From Bacteroidota bacterium (GTDB taxonomy: Bacteria > Bacteroidota > Bacteroidia > NS11-12g > UBA955): 64,000 nucleotides of DNA. Positions 33,856-42,173 of this stretch are shown one piece after another. A model generated the notes under the pieces. That model did no database searches and was not told the DNA's origin. It worked only from the letters and a program-made list of their open reading frames with translations. The stretch spans positions 372,001 to 436,000 of the forward strand of contig JAIYAW010000009.1 of NCBI GenBank assembly GCA_027488835.1, in the 5' to 3' direction. Position 1 is the stretch's first letter; each line of letters opens with the position of its first letter. The translations under genes were made by a program, and so were the position numbers.

Positions 33856-36800
33856 TTAAATATTTTCAGTATTACGAATCTTTGTCATGTACATTACAGA
33901 AGATTGAACGTTCAATTCTTCCAATACACCAAATCCTCTTTCGTTTTTGTATAATTTGCTCACTTCACTATTTTCGTTGTGTAAATCACCAAATACAATT
34001 GCGTTTGAAGGACAAGCTTTTTGACAAGCTGTCTTCACTTCTACTTCGTTTGGAGATTTGCCATCACGTTTTGCTTTCAATTTACCTTCTTGGATACGTT
34101 GAACACAGAATGAACATTTTTCCATCACACCACGGGTTCTAACGGTTACGTCAGGGTTGATTACCATTTTACCCAATGGATTGTTGAAGTGGAAATCAAA
34201 TGCATCATTGTCATTGTATCTAAACCAGTTGAAACGACGTACCTTGTAAGGACAGTTGTTTCCACAATATTTAGTACCAATACAACGGTTATATGTCATT
34301 TGGTTCAAACCTTCAGAACTATGTGTAGTTGCCAATACCGGACAAACTGATTCACAAGGAGCAGCTGCGCAATGTTGACACATCATAGGCTGATGAATCA
34401 CATTTACATTCTCCCAATGAGCAAATTCACCTTTATCTTGACTATCTACTTCAGCAATTTGTTTTTCACGGGTAATATAGTTAGCACCTTCAAATTGATC
34501 TTTGTGTGTGTTTGCAAAAGAATAGTAACGATCGATACGAATCCAGTGCATTTCACGACGCAAACGAATTTCATCACGACCTACAACTGGAACGTTGTTT
34601 TCAATTGAACAACTTACTACACAAGATCCACAACCTGTACAAGCATTTAAGTCAATTGCCATTGCCCATAAATGGTTTGGAGAACCATCTTTGCGGTAAT
34701 CGCGTTTTTCCCAAATTGTATAAACGTGTGTTTTTGCTTTGTCGTTTCCAGCTTTTGGATTTTTTTGCCAAGCTGCAAAAGTAGATTCACGAACAATGTC
34801 ACGTCCCTCAATGCTATGATGCGTTTGAGTTTGCGCCAAGTGGTACGTTTCGTCACCTTTTGAAATTTTAACATCACCAATCACGTAGTTACGGTCTGTA
34901 GGATTTACAAAGTTGAATGCATTCACACCTACAGATTTGAATCCTTTTTCAACAGAACCACCCACTTTACCAGCGTGTGTACGTCCAAATCCAACTGCCA
35001 AAGAAACAGTATTGTTTGCTTGACCTGGTTGAATTAATGCAGGTACGTTGTTTAATTTAATTCCGTTAACTTCTATATTTACAGTATCGTCTTCAGCGAT
35101 GTTCAATTTTTCTGCCAATGATTTTGGAAGAGCAACGTAGTTATCCCAACAAACTTTACTTACTGAATCAGGTAATTCGTATAACCAAGGATTGTTTCCG
35201 CTAGCACCATCTCTCATACCAACTGATTGGTAAAGTACCAAATCAATACCGGTAGATTTAGAAGATTTCATAGCAGCTTCGGCAACTGATGCAAGGTTAC
35301 CTGCATAAGCTGAAACTGAAGACAAAGGAGCTTCTTGGTAGATACCCATTTCCAACGCTTTGTTGAAAGCTTCATCTGAACCAAATTTAGCCATCCAATT
35401 GTTTTTGATAAACAAATAGAATGCTGCTGCATGAGGCTTTTGAGAAAGGATACCTTTAGCTTTCAATGTATCGCCATCTGTTGAAGGAAGTGCGTTAGCC
35501 CAACTCAACAATGACTCTTGTGCTTGACGTGTATTGAATACGTTAGAAATGGTAGGCTGAGTAAAGTGGAATACTCCGTTTACTGGTTCAGCATCTGACC
35601 AACTTTCTAGGTAGTGATTATCAGGACAAACATAACCACAAACTGCAGCTGTTTCATCTTTGCTTTGAGAGAAAGAAACAGATAATTTTGCTTTTGAAAT
35701 TGCCACTGACCATTCTTTGTTATGGTTAAATACTGGATTTGCGTTGTAGAAAATTACAGCAGAAATAGATCCATTTTTCAAACCATTCAAAGTATTGTTC
35801 ATCGCAGTGTCATCGCCTTTGAATTGGTTGCTAGAATTCACCATATCGATGGTTGAACCATAGTTATTCAATAAAGCGTTGGTTGCATTGATTACTTTTT
35901 GAACTTCAACATTGTTGCTACCAGAAATTACGATAGAACTTCCTTTTTGCGCCAATAAAGCTTTTGCTGCTTTTTCAATTGAGTTACCAGCCAATTCAGA
36001 ATTGGTAGGAACTGCAACTTCTTTAGCTCCAGAAGCACGGGCAATAGCATTGTATAAAGTTGTTACATAAGCCAATTCTCTAGAAGATTGCATTGGGAAA
36101 CGATAATCGGCGTTAGTACCGGTCATGCTCAATGAACTTTCGAATTGGATATGAATAGACATTCCACCTTCTACTGTTGGAATTCTGTGTTTTGTATAAC
36201 CTTTGGTGAATTCAACAGGCGACAACCAAGTACCTAAGAAATCAGCACCAAAACTTACTACAGTTTTTGCTTTTTCAAAGTTGTAACGAGGCAATGCGCG
36301 TTTTCCAAAATCTGCAAGGTTTGCATTCAACATACCGTTGTACGAAACTGCATCATAAGATACGTGTTCTGTAGTTGGATATACTGTTTTGAATGATTCA
36401 ATTGCTTTTAATGTTGAAGGACTATTGATAGATCCAGAAACCAAGGCAATCTTACCGCCTGCAGTTTGGATTGCTTTCAATTCCGCTACGATATCTGCAT
36501 CCATCTTTGTCCAATCGGTAACTTCAGCACCTTTAGACAATGGATTAGCCAATCTTTCAGTATCGTAAAGTGACAAGATAGAAGCTTGACCTGAAGCACA
36601 CAATCCACCGTTTGAAATTACTGAGTCAGGATTACCGTCAACTTTAATTGGACGACCTTCTCTAACTTTTACTTCAATACCGCAACTTACAGAGCAACCT
36701 CCACAAGTAGAACGGAAATAATTTGCTACACCTGGTGTAATATCTTCTGGCTTCACTAAATAAGGCACGGCATACCTTACTTTTGTTTTATAACAAGCAG

Positions 36801-36996
36801 CTAATGTTACAGCTGTTACGCTAAATCCAAAATACTTAAGGAAATCACGACGATTAGAATTTAATTCAAATCCATCTTCCGATAATACTTCCTCTAAGGG
36901 CAATGCCTCGTTAAACTCATTTTTTTGAGCTGCAATAAAACTTGCATCTCTGTTTAACTCCTCTTCGCCTTTCCAATATTTTATATTATTTGACAT
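33856..36996 (-). CDS. actB: Alternative complex III iron-sulfur / molybdopterin-fold subunit ActB
   Basis: 1046 residues, a fusion typical of Bacteroidota ActB. The N-terminus has a Tat-type RRDFLK (49-54), then a hydrophobic stretch ending LAAC (Cys68), a possible lipid-anchor cysteine. Residues ~85-735 resemble the molybdopterin oxidoreductase fold, with CGGCSVSCG near the start; in this family the fold normally carries no molybdenum cofactor. The C-terminal ~300 residues are a four-cluster ferredoxin domain: CTGCGSCVVSC, CQHCAAAPCESVC, CIGTKYCGNNC and CSFC with a distant CQKAC. The subunit relays electrons from the quinol site towards ActA. Confidence 0.97.
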   Translation of the reverse strand: MSNNIKYWKGEEELNRDASFIAAQKNEFNEALPLEEVLSEDGFELNSNRRDFLKYFGFSVTAVTLAACYKTKVRYAVPYLVKPEDITPGVANYFRSTCGGCSVSCGIEVKVREGRPIKVDGNPDSVISNGGLCASGQASILSLYDTERLANPLSKGAEVTDWTKMDADIVAELKAIQTAGGKIALVSGSINSPSTLKAIESFKTVYPTTEHVSYDAVSYNGMLNANLADFGKRALPRYNFEKAKTVVSFGADFLGTWLSPVEFTKGYTKHRIPTVEGGMSIHIQFESSLSMTGTNADYRFPMQSSRELAYVTTLYNAIARASGAKEVAVPTNSELAGNSIEKAAKALLAQKGSSIVISGSNNVEVQKVINATNALLNNYGSTIDMVNSSNQFKGDDTAMNNTLNGLKNGSISAVIFYNANPVFNHNKEWSVAISKAKLSVSFSQSKDETAAVCGYVCPDNHYLESWSDAEPVNGVFHFTQPTISNVFNTRQAQESLLSWANALPSTDGDTLKAKGILSQKPHAAAFYLFIKNNWMAKFGSDEAFNKALEMGIYQEAPLSSVSAYAGNLASVAEAAMKSSKSTGIDLVLYQSVGMRDGASGNNPWLYELPDSVSKVCWDNYVALPKSLAEKLNIAEDDTVNIEVNGIKLNNVPALIQPGQANNTVSLAVGFGRTHAGKVGGSVEKGFKSVGVNAFNFVNPTDRNYVIGDVKISKGDETYHLAQTQTHHSIEGRDIVRESTFAAWQKNPKAGNDKAKTHVYTIWEKRDYRKDGSPNHLWAMAIDLNACTGCGSCVVSCSIENNVPVVGRDEIRLRREMHWIRIDRYYSFANTHKDQFEGANYITREKQIAEVDSQDKGEFAHWENVNVIHQPMMCQHCAAAPCESVCPVLATTHSSEGLNQMTYNRCIGTKYCGNNCPYKVRRFNWFRYNDNDAFDFHFNNPLGKMVINPDVTVRTRGVMEKCSFCVQRIQEGKLKAKRDGKSPNEVEVKTACQKACPSNAIVFGDLHNENSEVSKLYKNERGFGVLEELNVQSSVMYMTKIRNTENI

Positions 36997-37017
36997 GATT
37001 TGTTTTTTTAATAATTA

Positions 37018-38334
37018 TTAATAATGACATTTTGAACACTCTAAACCACCATTCATTGCAGGCGTGATTTTCACCTTACCATCTGGACCAAAATATTGGC
37101 TATGGTTGTTGTTCGCTTTAATATCTTTTTTGGCTTTGTCGTGTAATGCTGCGTAATAGTTATTATTTGCTACATCAATACCCGTATTCCTGTGACAATC
37201 AATACACCAACCCATTTGCAAAGTGTTCCATTGTTGAACCTTTTCCATTTTTTCAATTGGACCGTGACAATTTTGACATTGTAACTTTCCAACTTTAACG
37301 TGTTGTGAGTGATTAAATACTGCGTGATCTGGAAGATTATGAATTCTTACCCAACGAACTGGAGAAGGATTTTTACCATACTCTTCACCTGGTTTCGCTT
37401 CTGGATTGTAATCCAGAGCTTTGTAAATCTTTTTAATTTCCGGAGATATTTCACCGTTGTATTTGTCGGTCAACTGAACACCTTTATGACAATTCATACA
37501 AGTATTCAATGCAGGAATACTTGCACTTTTACTTTCTTCAACTGTAGAGTGACAGTATTTACAATCTATTTTCAATTCACCACCATGCAACTTGTGAGAG
37601 AATGCAATTGGTTGTGTTGGTGCATAGCCTTTTTGAACACCTACTTCACTAATCGCAAACTTATATCCATAATATGAACCTGGTACACCAATTGCCAATA
37701 CTGTAAATATTGCCAAAACAGTTGGATTCATATTTGCTAAAACGCTAGGAAGAACTTTTTGATAGAATTTGCGGTTATCAACGTGCATGTCGTCAAAATC
37801 TTCTGGATTTTTATCGGCAGCAACACGTTTCAGCGTTTTGTTAACCTTTGCCAATACAAATAGAATGATTCCAAAAACAGCAACAAGAATCAACAAAATG
37901 TACTTAGTGGTAGGATCTTCCTTATCTGCATTCGCATTAGGATCAACAACAGGTCCTTTATTTGCAGTTGGAGCTGGTGCGGTTTTGATATACTCAACAA
38001 TATTCAAAACCTGAGCAGGTGTCAAGTTTTCAAAAATGTTCATCGCGGCACCACCATATTCCTGATACAATTTATTTGCATCTGGATCGCCACTCTCTCT
38101 AAATTTTTTGTTGTTTCTTACCCATTGGATAATCCACTCATTTGTTCTCCTTTGGTCAACGCCACGCAATGCCGGACCAACAACTTTCTTGTCTAATGCA
38201 TGACAGCTGCCACAGTTGTTTGCTTCATAAAGCTTTTTACCTTCTTCGGCATTCGGCTTGTCTTGCGCAAAACTAGGTACTGAAACAGCGAAAAGCGCTG
38301 CCAACGCCCAAAATTTGAATCGATTTATACTCAT
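37018..38334 (-). CDS. actA: Alternative complex III multiheme cytochrome c subunit ActA
   Basis: 438 residues from the ATG at 38334; a GTG at 38388 would add 18 residues but lies upstream of the likely promoter and would spoil the signal peptide (FKFWALAALFAVSVPSFAQ). The N-terminal domain is a monoheme cytochrome c (CGSCH, 41-45). Two membrane segments follow, then a pentaheme region with CKYCH, CMNCH, CQNCH, CIDCH and CSKCH; the last heme motif sits one residue from the C-terminus. That gives six CxxCH, one more than the five usual for core ActA. First gene of the operon. Confidence 0.95.
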   Translation of the reverse strand: MSINRFKFWALAALFAVSVPSFAQDKPNAEEGKKLYEANNCGSCHALDKKVVGPALRGVDQRRTNEWIIQWVRNNKKFRESGDPDANKLYQEYGGAAMNIFENLTPAQVLNIVEYIKTAPAPTANKGPVVDPNANADKEDPTTKYILLILVAVFGIILFVLAKVNKTLKRVAADKNPEDFDDMHVDNRKFYQKVLPSVLANMNPTVLAIFTVLAIGVPGSYYGYKFAISEVGVQKGYAPTQPIAFSHKLHGGELKIDCKYCHSTVEESKSASIPALNTCMNCHKGVQLTDKYNGEISPEIKKIYKALDYNPEAKPGEEYGKNPSPVRWVRIHNLPDHAVFNHSQHVKVGKLQCQNCHGPIEKMEKVQQWNTLQMGWCIDCHRNTGIDVANNNYYAALHDKAKKDIKANNNHSQYFGPDGKVKITPAMNGGLECSKCHY

Positions 38335-38362
38335 GTCTTTTACGAAATCTTTAATCGCGTCG

Positions 38363-38370
38363 CAAATATA
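38363..38370 (-). promoter_or_regulatory. Candidate -7 box for the act operon
   Basis: Minus-strand TATATTTG, an exact TAnnTTTG match, ends 28 nt upstream of the ActA ATG at 38334. It lies downstream of the alternative GTG start at 38388, which argues against that start. The -33 position is not well matched. Confidence 0.45.
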
Positions 38371-38587
38371 GATAGTGAAACGTTCCACTTAAAACATTTT
38401 GTTAACATCATTTGCAATTTGAAATCTATCTAAATTATATTAATATTTGATTGAAATACTACTCTTTACACAAAATAAAATTCTGTGCTAAAATCAAAAA
38501 TGTGTATTTTTAAATACACTTTTCACATTATCTACCGCGGAATTAATGAACAATTGTACTGAATACTGCATGAAAACGAAAAAAAAA

Positions 38588-39568
38588 TCACTTTCCAACG
38601 TTAGATTTTAGAAATTCTTTGTAGCCAAGATAACTTGCTAAGCATACCTGAGAATAGTTTTGAGAGCTATTTTGAAATGCTCCAATATTTGTATGCCACA
38701 ACTTTTTGATGAGTTCATTTCCATTGTCAACATCTGTTACATGTTTTACCGCATTTGCTACATTGCCAGCACCCGCATTATAAATATGCAAAACGAGTAA
38801 ATTAAACCACAATGCGTCTTTTTCAAATTCAATATTGTTTTTAATGCAAATTCTCTGAGCTTGAGGGACACAGTATTCCTTCACCAACCTGGCTGCGGCA
38901 TAAGCACTTTTGCTGAACACTAACCTGTCGTCTACCCCATTTGTTATTCTCAATCCATATTTTCGTGCAACCGATGGCATGATTTGAAAATGACCCGCAG
39001 CACCAGAATTTGAAACCCCTTTGTGATTACTTGGACTTTCGATCAGTAATAACAATTGCGAAACCATAGGATTTACACCCACCGATTCAAAAACCGAATT
39101 GGCAACTTTTAACTTTGGTCCTACTACAGAATAATTGAAAAACTCTTTTCGCCCTCTTACAAACTTTATTTTATGATTTGAAGGGATTGAATGCTTCATG
39201 GCATAAATTGCTCCTAAAGTTGTCAAATTTTGTCCCCTGTCAATTTTTTGTATGACATCCTTATGCACAACATCAATCACATGTCTTGTGGTTTGATTCA
39301 CCACCAAAAATGAATCAGCCGACAACATAATGTCCTTCATCCAAAAAATCACATTTGGCGAACTCAAAAAACCAAGTGCATTGGAATCATCTTCTATAGA
39401 CAAAAAATGGAATGTGTCATTATGAATGATATAATGACTGTCGTTTTTAAAACTAAAATCGTTGTTTCTTTCTGAAAATCCTTTGGACGGATTATTTCCT
39501 AAGGTAAATGATAACATTAATCCTGAAAATATCCCTCCAAATAAAATTGACTTTATAATTCTCTTCAT
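38588..39568 (-). CDS. Lytic transglycosylase, SLT domain (MltD-like)
   Basis: 326 residues with an N-terminal membrane/signal segment (~8-24). The C-terminal ~170 residues are an SLT lysozyme-like domain: catalytic Glu177 in LLLIESPSNHKG, then GAAGHFQIMPSVARKYGL, the DDRLVFSKSAYAAARLV helix, and YNAGAGNVANAV. These enzymes cleave peptidoglycan glycan strands to anhydro-muropeptides. It has no LysM repeats, unlike many MltD proteins. It follows the TPR gene by 5 nt, so the pair is an operon. Confidence 0.9.
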   Translation of the reverse strand: MKRIIKSILFGGIFSGLMLSFTLGNNPSKGFSERNNDFSFKNDSHYIIHNDTFHFLSIEDDSNALGFLSSPNVIFWMKDIMLSADSFLVVNQTTRHVIDVVHKDVIQKIDRGQNLTTLGAIYAMKHSIPSNHKIKFVRGRKEFFNYSVVGPKLKVANSVFESVGVNPMVSQLLLLIESPSNHKGVSNSGAAGHFQIMPSVARKYGLRITNGVDDRLVFSKSAYAAARLVKEYCVPQAQRICIKNNIEFEKDALWFNLLVLHIYNAGAGNVANAVKHVTDVDNGNELIKKLWHTNIGAFQNSSQNYSQVCLASYLGYKEFLKSNVGK

Positions 39569-39573
39569 ATCTC

Positions 39574-40614
39574 TTACTTACAATGTTTTTCAATATAGAG
39601 GGCTGCATTTTTCTCGCCCATCAATAAACTCCTATCCCAATCTTGGCAAGCCAAACCCAATTTCCCTAAATTGAACCTTGCAATTCCCCTTCCCAAATAT
39701 ACGTAAGATAAATTACCCGTTTTCATTTTAATTGCATGGGTGAATTTCTTTTCGGCATCTTTCCACTTCTTGGTTTGTAACAATACATGTCCGTAATCAG
39801 CTAAAAATGTTCCATTGGTGGGATTATTGTCGATAAGTTCCTCAATGATTTTTACTGCTAAATCAAAGTCTTTAGCGAAAAAGCAATTATCGAACTTTAG
39901 TTTTAACGCATCCACATTTTTAGGTTCTGATAACAAAAACCTGTCGATATCTGTATTTGACTGGGCATATTTCTCCATTTCATGCAAACAAACGGCTCTG
40001 AAATAGTACATTTTAGAATTGTTAGAATTTTGTGCAACTTCATAATTGAGGAAATTGAATTTGTCTTTCAATTTCTTTTGGGCATCGTAAATAGAAAGTA
40101 GTTGAATTTTAATTGTATCGCTGCCAATATTGTTCTTTACCATCCAAATTGCATCCAATTCTGCATATTCATACTCTCTCATTTGAAGTGAAAGTGCGTA
40201 TCTCGATTTGTGTGATTCTATGTCATTAGGAAAAGCAATCAGATAATGTGAAATATCCGCCAAGGCAAATTGAAAATTCGAAGTGAATTTATAGGCAATA
40301 TGTCTGTTGTAGTATGCTTCAATAATTGAGGTATCTAAATAAATAGCTTTGTTTAAATCAACAACTGCATCTCCATAGTTTTTCACCTGCAACTTCGCAA
40401 CACCTCTATTGAACCAATAATTTGCATTTTGAGGGACCATAGAAATTAATTGGTCATATGTTTTAATCGCATTAGAATAATCGTTGTCTTCCTGTTGCTG
40501 TAGGCCTTTTTTAACCAACTGATTTTCTGATGAACTAGGTTGAGCAGCAATTGTTTGATAAAACAATGCAAAGAAACATATGGTCAATATGTGTTTGTTA
40601 AAAATGAATTTCAT
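39574..40614 (-). CDS. Exported TPR-repeat protein
   Basis: 346 residues with a signal peptide (ILTICFFALFYQTIAAQ). Several tetratricopeptide repeats are visible: NAIKTYDQLISMVPQNANYW, GDAVVDLNKAIYLDTSIIEAYYN, KFTHAIKMKTGNLSYVYLGR. It is a periplasmic or membrane-associated protein-protein interaction module. Co-transcription with the lytic transglycosylase suggests an envelope role. The partner is not identifiable. Confidence 0.8.
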   Translation of the reverse strand: MKFIFNKHILTICFFALFYQTIAAQPSSSENQLVKKGLQQQEDNDYSNAIKTYDQLISMVPQNANYWFNRGVAKLQVKNYGDAVVDLNKAIYLDTSIIEAYYNRHIAYKFTSNFQFALADISHYLIAFPNDIESHKSRYALSLQMREYEYAELDAIWMVKNNIGSDTIKIQLLSIYDAQKKLKDKFNFLNYEVAQNSNNSKMYYFRAVCLHEMEKYAQSNTDIDRFLLSEPKNVDALKLKFDNCFFAKDFDLAVKIIEELIDNNPTNGTFLADYGHVLLQTKKWKDAEKKFTHAIKMKTGNLSYVYLGRGIARFNLGKLGLACQDWDRSLLMGEKNAALYIEKHCK

Positions 40615-40692
40615 TTACACTTGCAAGTTAATTCTTGTGTAATTATCAATAAAAAAGGGTTTTGCACATTTTTTAGTGTGTCTATTTTGAAT

Positions 40693-40700
40693 TAGTTTTG
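40693..40700 (+). promoter_or_regulatory. Candidate -7 box for the YhhQ-like gene
   Basis: TAGTTTTG matches TAnnTTTG and ends 5 nt before the ATG at 40706. A TTTG at 40661 is too far for the normal spacing (28 nt). Confidence 0.4.
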
Positions 40701-40705
40701 GATTT

Positions 40706-41440
40706 ATGTCTACCGAATTAGTTAAACGCAAAAACAAACTATTTCTAATCTTAGGAACTTTTTTCTTAACAAATGCCATTGTTGCTGAATTTATTGGTGC
40801 CAAAATATTTTCTTTGGAAGCTACATTGGGATTTAATCCTGCGAAAATCATATTATTTGGAGAAACCAATAGCTTTAACATGACCGCCGGTGTTATTCTT
40901 TGGCCTTTTGTATTCATCATGACCGACATTATCAATGAATACTTTGGAAAAGATGGGGTTCGCAAATTATCATATATAACGGTAATTATGCTTATTTATT
41001 CCTTCATAATGGTGAGAGTGGCAATGGGATTAAGTGGCGCAGACTTTTGGATAGGTTCAGGTAGCAGTAAAGGAATAGTGAATATGTCGAGTGCCTACAA
41101 TTCCGTTTTTGGTGCGGGCTTAATGATTATCATTGGATCGTTGGTGGCTTTTTTAGTAGGTCAAATGGTTGATGCCTTTATTTTTACTAAGATCAAGGAC
41201 AAAACAAACAATAAATTTATTTGGCTAAGGGCAACCGGAAGTACAGTCGTGAGCCAATTTATTGATAGCTATGTAGTACTTATCATTGCTTTTTATATTG
41301 GAGGGACATTTACTTTCAAACAAGTGATGGCCATTGGAACCATAAATTACATTTATAAGTTAACAATGTCAATTGTGTTATTACCCCTGCTCTATTTTGT
41401 GCACGGTATCATTGACAGATACCTAGGCAAAGCAAATTAA
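40706..41440 (+). CDS. Queuosine precursor transporter, YhhQ/VUT family
   Basis: 244-residue membrane protein with about six segments. Family-typical elements include NAIVAEFIGAKIF near the N-terminus, the conserved TDIINEYFGKDGVRK (~73-87), and a C-terminal TGSTVVSQFIDSYV segment. YhhQ proteins import queuosine precursors for tRNA modification. No queuosine riboswitch was recognised in the ~90 nt upstream. Confidence 0.88.
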   Translation: MSTELVKRKNKLFLILGTFFLTNAIVAEFIGAKIFSLEATLGFNPAKIILFGETNSFNMTAGVILWPFVFIMTDIINEYFGKDGVRKLSYITVIMLIYSFIMVRVAMGLSGADFWIGSGSSKGIVNMSSAYNSVFGAGLMIIIGSLVAFLVGQMVDAFIFTKIKDKTNNKFIWLRATGSTVVSQFIDSYVVLIIAFYIGGTFTFKQVMAIGTINYIYKLTMSIVLLPLLYFVHGIIDRYLGKAN

Positions 41441-41460
41441 ATTATTTGAGATTGAATTTT

Positions 41461-42099
41461 TCAGAATAAAAGCATTATTCCAGATAGTATAATTACCGCA
41501 CTGGTAATGATTCCCGAATTATGTTCCCATTTATGGGCATCTAATTTTTTCATGCCGTTATAACCAATGAATACTCCGGTTAAGATGCTAATCCATGTGG
41601 AAATGGCGTATACCAAAATCAACGAAATAATGGTTGGAAATCCTGAGGGCGCTAATGTAAAAAAATAACCTACGATTTCCATACAAGGCGATAAGAACAT
41701 AGAAAGCAATATGGCTCCAAACACCCATTTGTGAGTTCCAGAAGTTACAGGATCTAAATGAAAATGGTGGTGTTTATAATGTCTATATAAAAACCATATT
41801 CCCAATAGGATGAGTATGATTCCCCCAATTTTTTCGAATGGCAAATTGAGTAAAAAGTCATTGTTGGTATTGGTGCTATTTTTGAATTTCATAAGAAATC
41901 CATTGGTAACAAAATAAATAACCAATCCTATGAGAATGGTTCCAATAGAATGTGCCCAGGCAGCCATTGATGCGTAACGGTAAGTAGTGAACTTACTCCA
42001 CTTCATTTTATGCGCCAAAGACGCTAAGGGCAACCAATGGCTTGGAATAAAACCATGAAGTAAGCTAATAAAGAAAGCGAGAAATAATTGGGCCCTCAT
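41461..42099 (-). CDS. Putative nickel/cobalt-type membrane transporter
   Basis: 212 residues, about six membrane segments. HGFIPSHW (~15-22) in the first segment and AHSIGT (~49-54) in the second resemble the His/Asp motifs of RcnA/NicO-type and UreH-like transporters. A cytoplasmic His-rich loop (YKHHHFHLD, ~108-116) supports a metal substrate. The exact metal and direction are not deducible, and assignment to a named family is tentative. It is convergent with the YhhQ-like gene. Confidence 0.6.
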   Translation of the reverse strand: MRAQLFLAFFISLLHGFIPSHWLPLASLAHKMKWSKFTTYRYASMAAWAHSIGTILIGLVIYFVTNGFLMKFKNSTNTNNDFLLNLPFEKIGGIILILLGIWFLYRHYKHHHFHLDPVTSGTHKWVFGAILLSMFLSPCMEIVGYFFTLAPSGFPTIISLILVYAISTWISILTGVFIGYNGMKKLDAHKWEHNSGIITSAVIILSGIMLLF

Positions 42100-42106
42100 A
42101 AAAATG

Positions 42107-42114
42107 CAAAGTTA
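42107..42114 (-). promoter_or_regulatory. Candidate -7 box for the metal-transporter-like gene
   Basis: Minus-strand TAACTTTG ends 7 nt before the ATG at 42099, again predicting an almost leaderless transcript. It lies between that ATG and the rpsA terminator. Confidence 0.42.
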
Positions 42115-42125
42115 GTATAAAAAAC

Positions 42126-42152
42126 AAAAGCACCGCATTGAGCGGTGCTTTT
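42126..42152 (-). terminator. Intrinsic terminator of rpsA
   Basis: Perfect 11-bp stem (AAAAGCACCGC / GCGGTGCTTTT) with an ATTGA loop, 21 nt past the rpsA stop; the T run on the minus strand comes from the AAAA arm. Confidence 0.93.
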
Positions 42153-42173
42153 ATTTATGTTTTAGTATTTAGA

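Noticed and set aside
37018-38388. Longer ActA from the GTG at 38388
   Set aside because: It lies upstream of the exact -7 box at 38363-38370 and would bury the signal peptide; ATG 38334 is better.
40615-40705. preQ1/queuosine riboswitch before the YhhQ-like gene
   Set aside because: The leader is AT-rich with no recognisable pseudoknot pattern, and the -7 box at the ATG leaves no room for one.
40615-40965. 116-codon minus-strand ORF antisense to the YhhQ-like gene
   Set aside because: Overlaps the start of a conserved membrane protein; no recognisable features.
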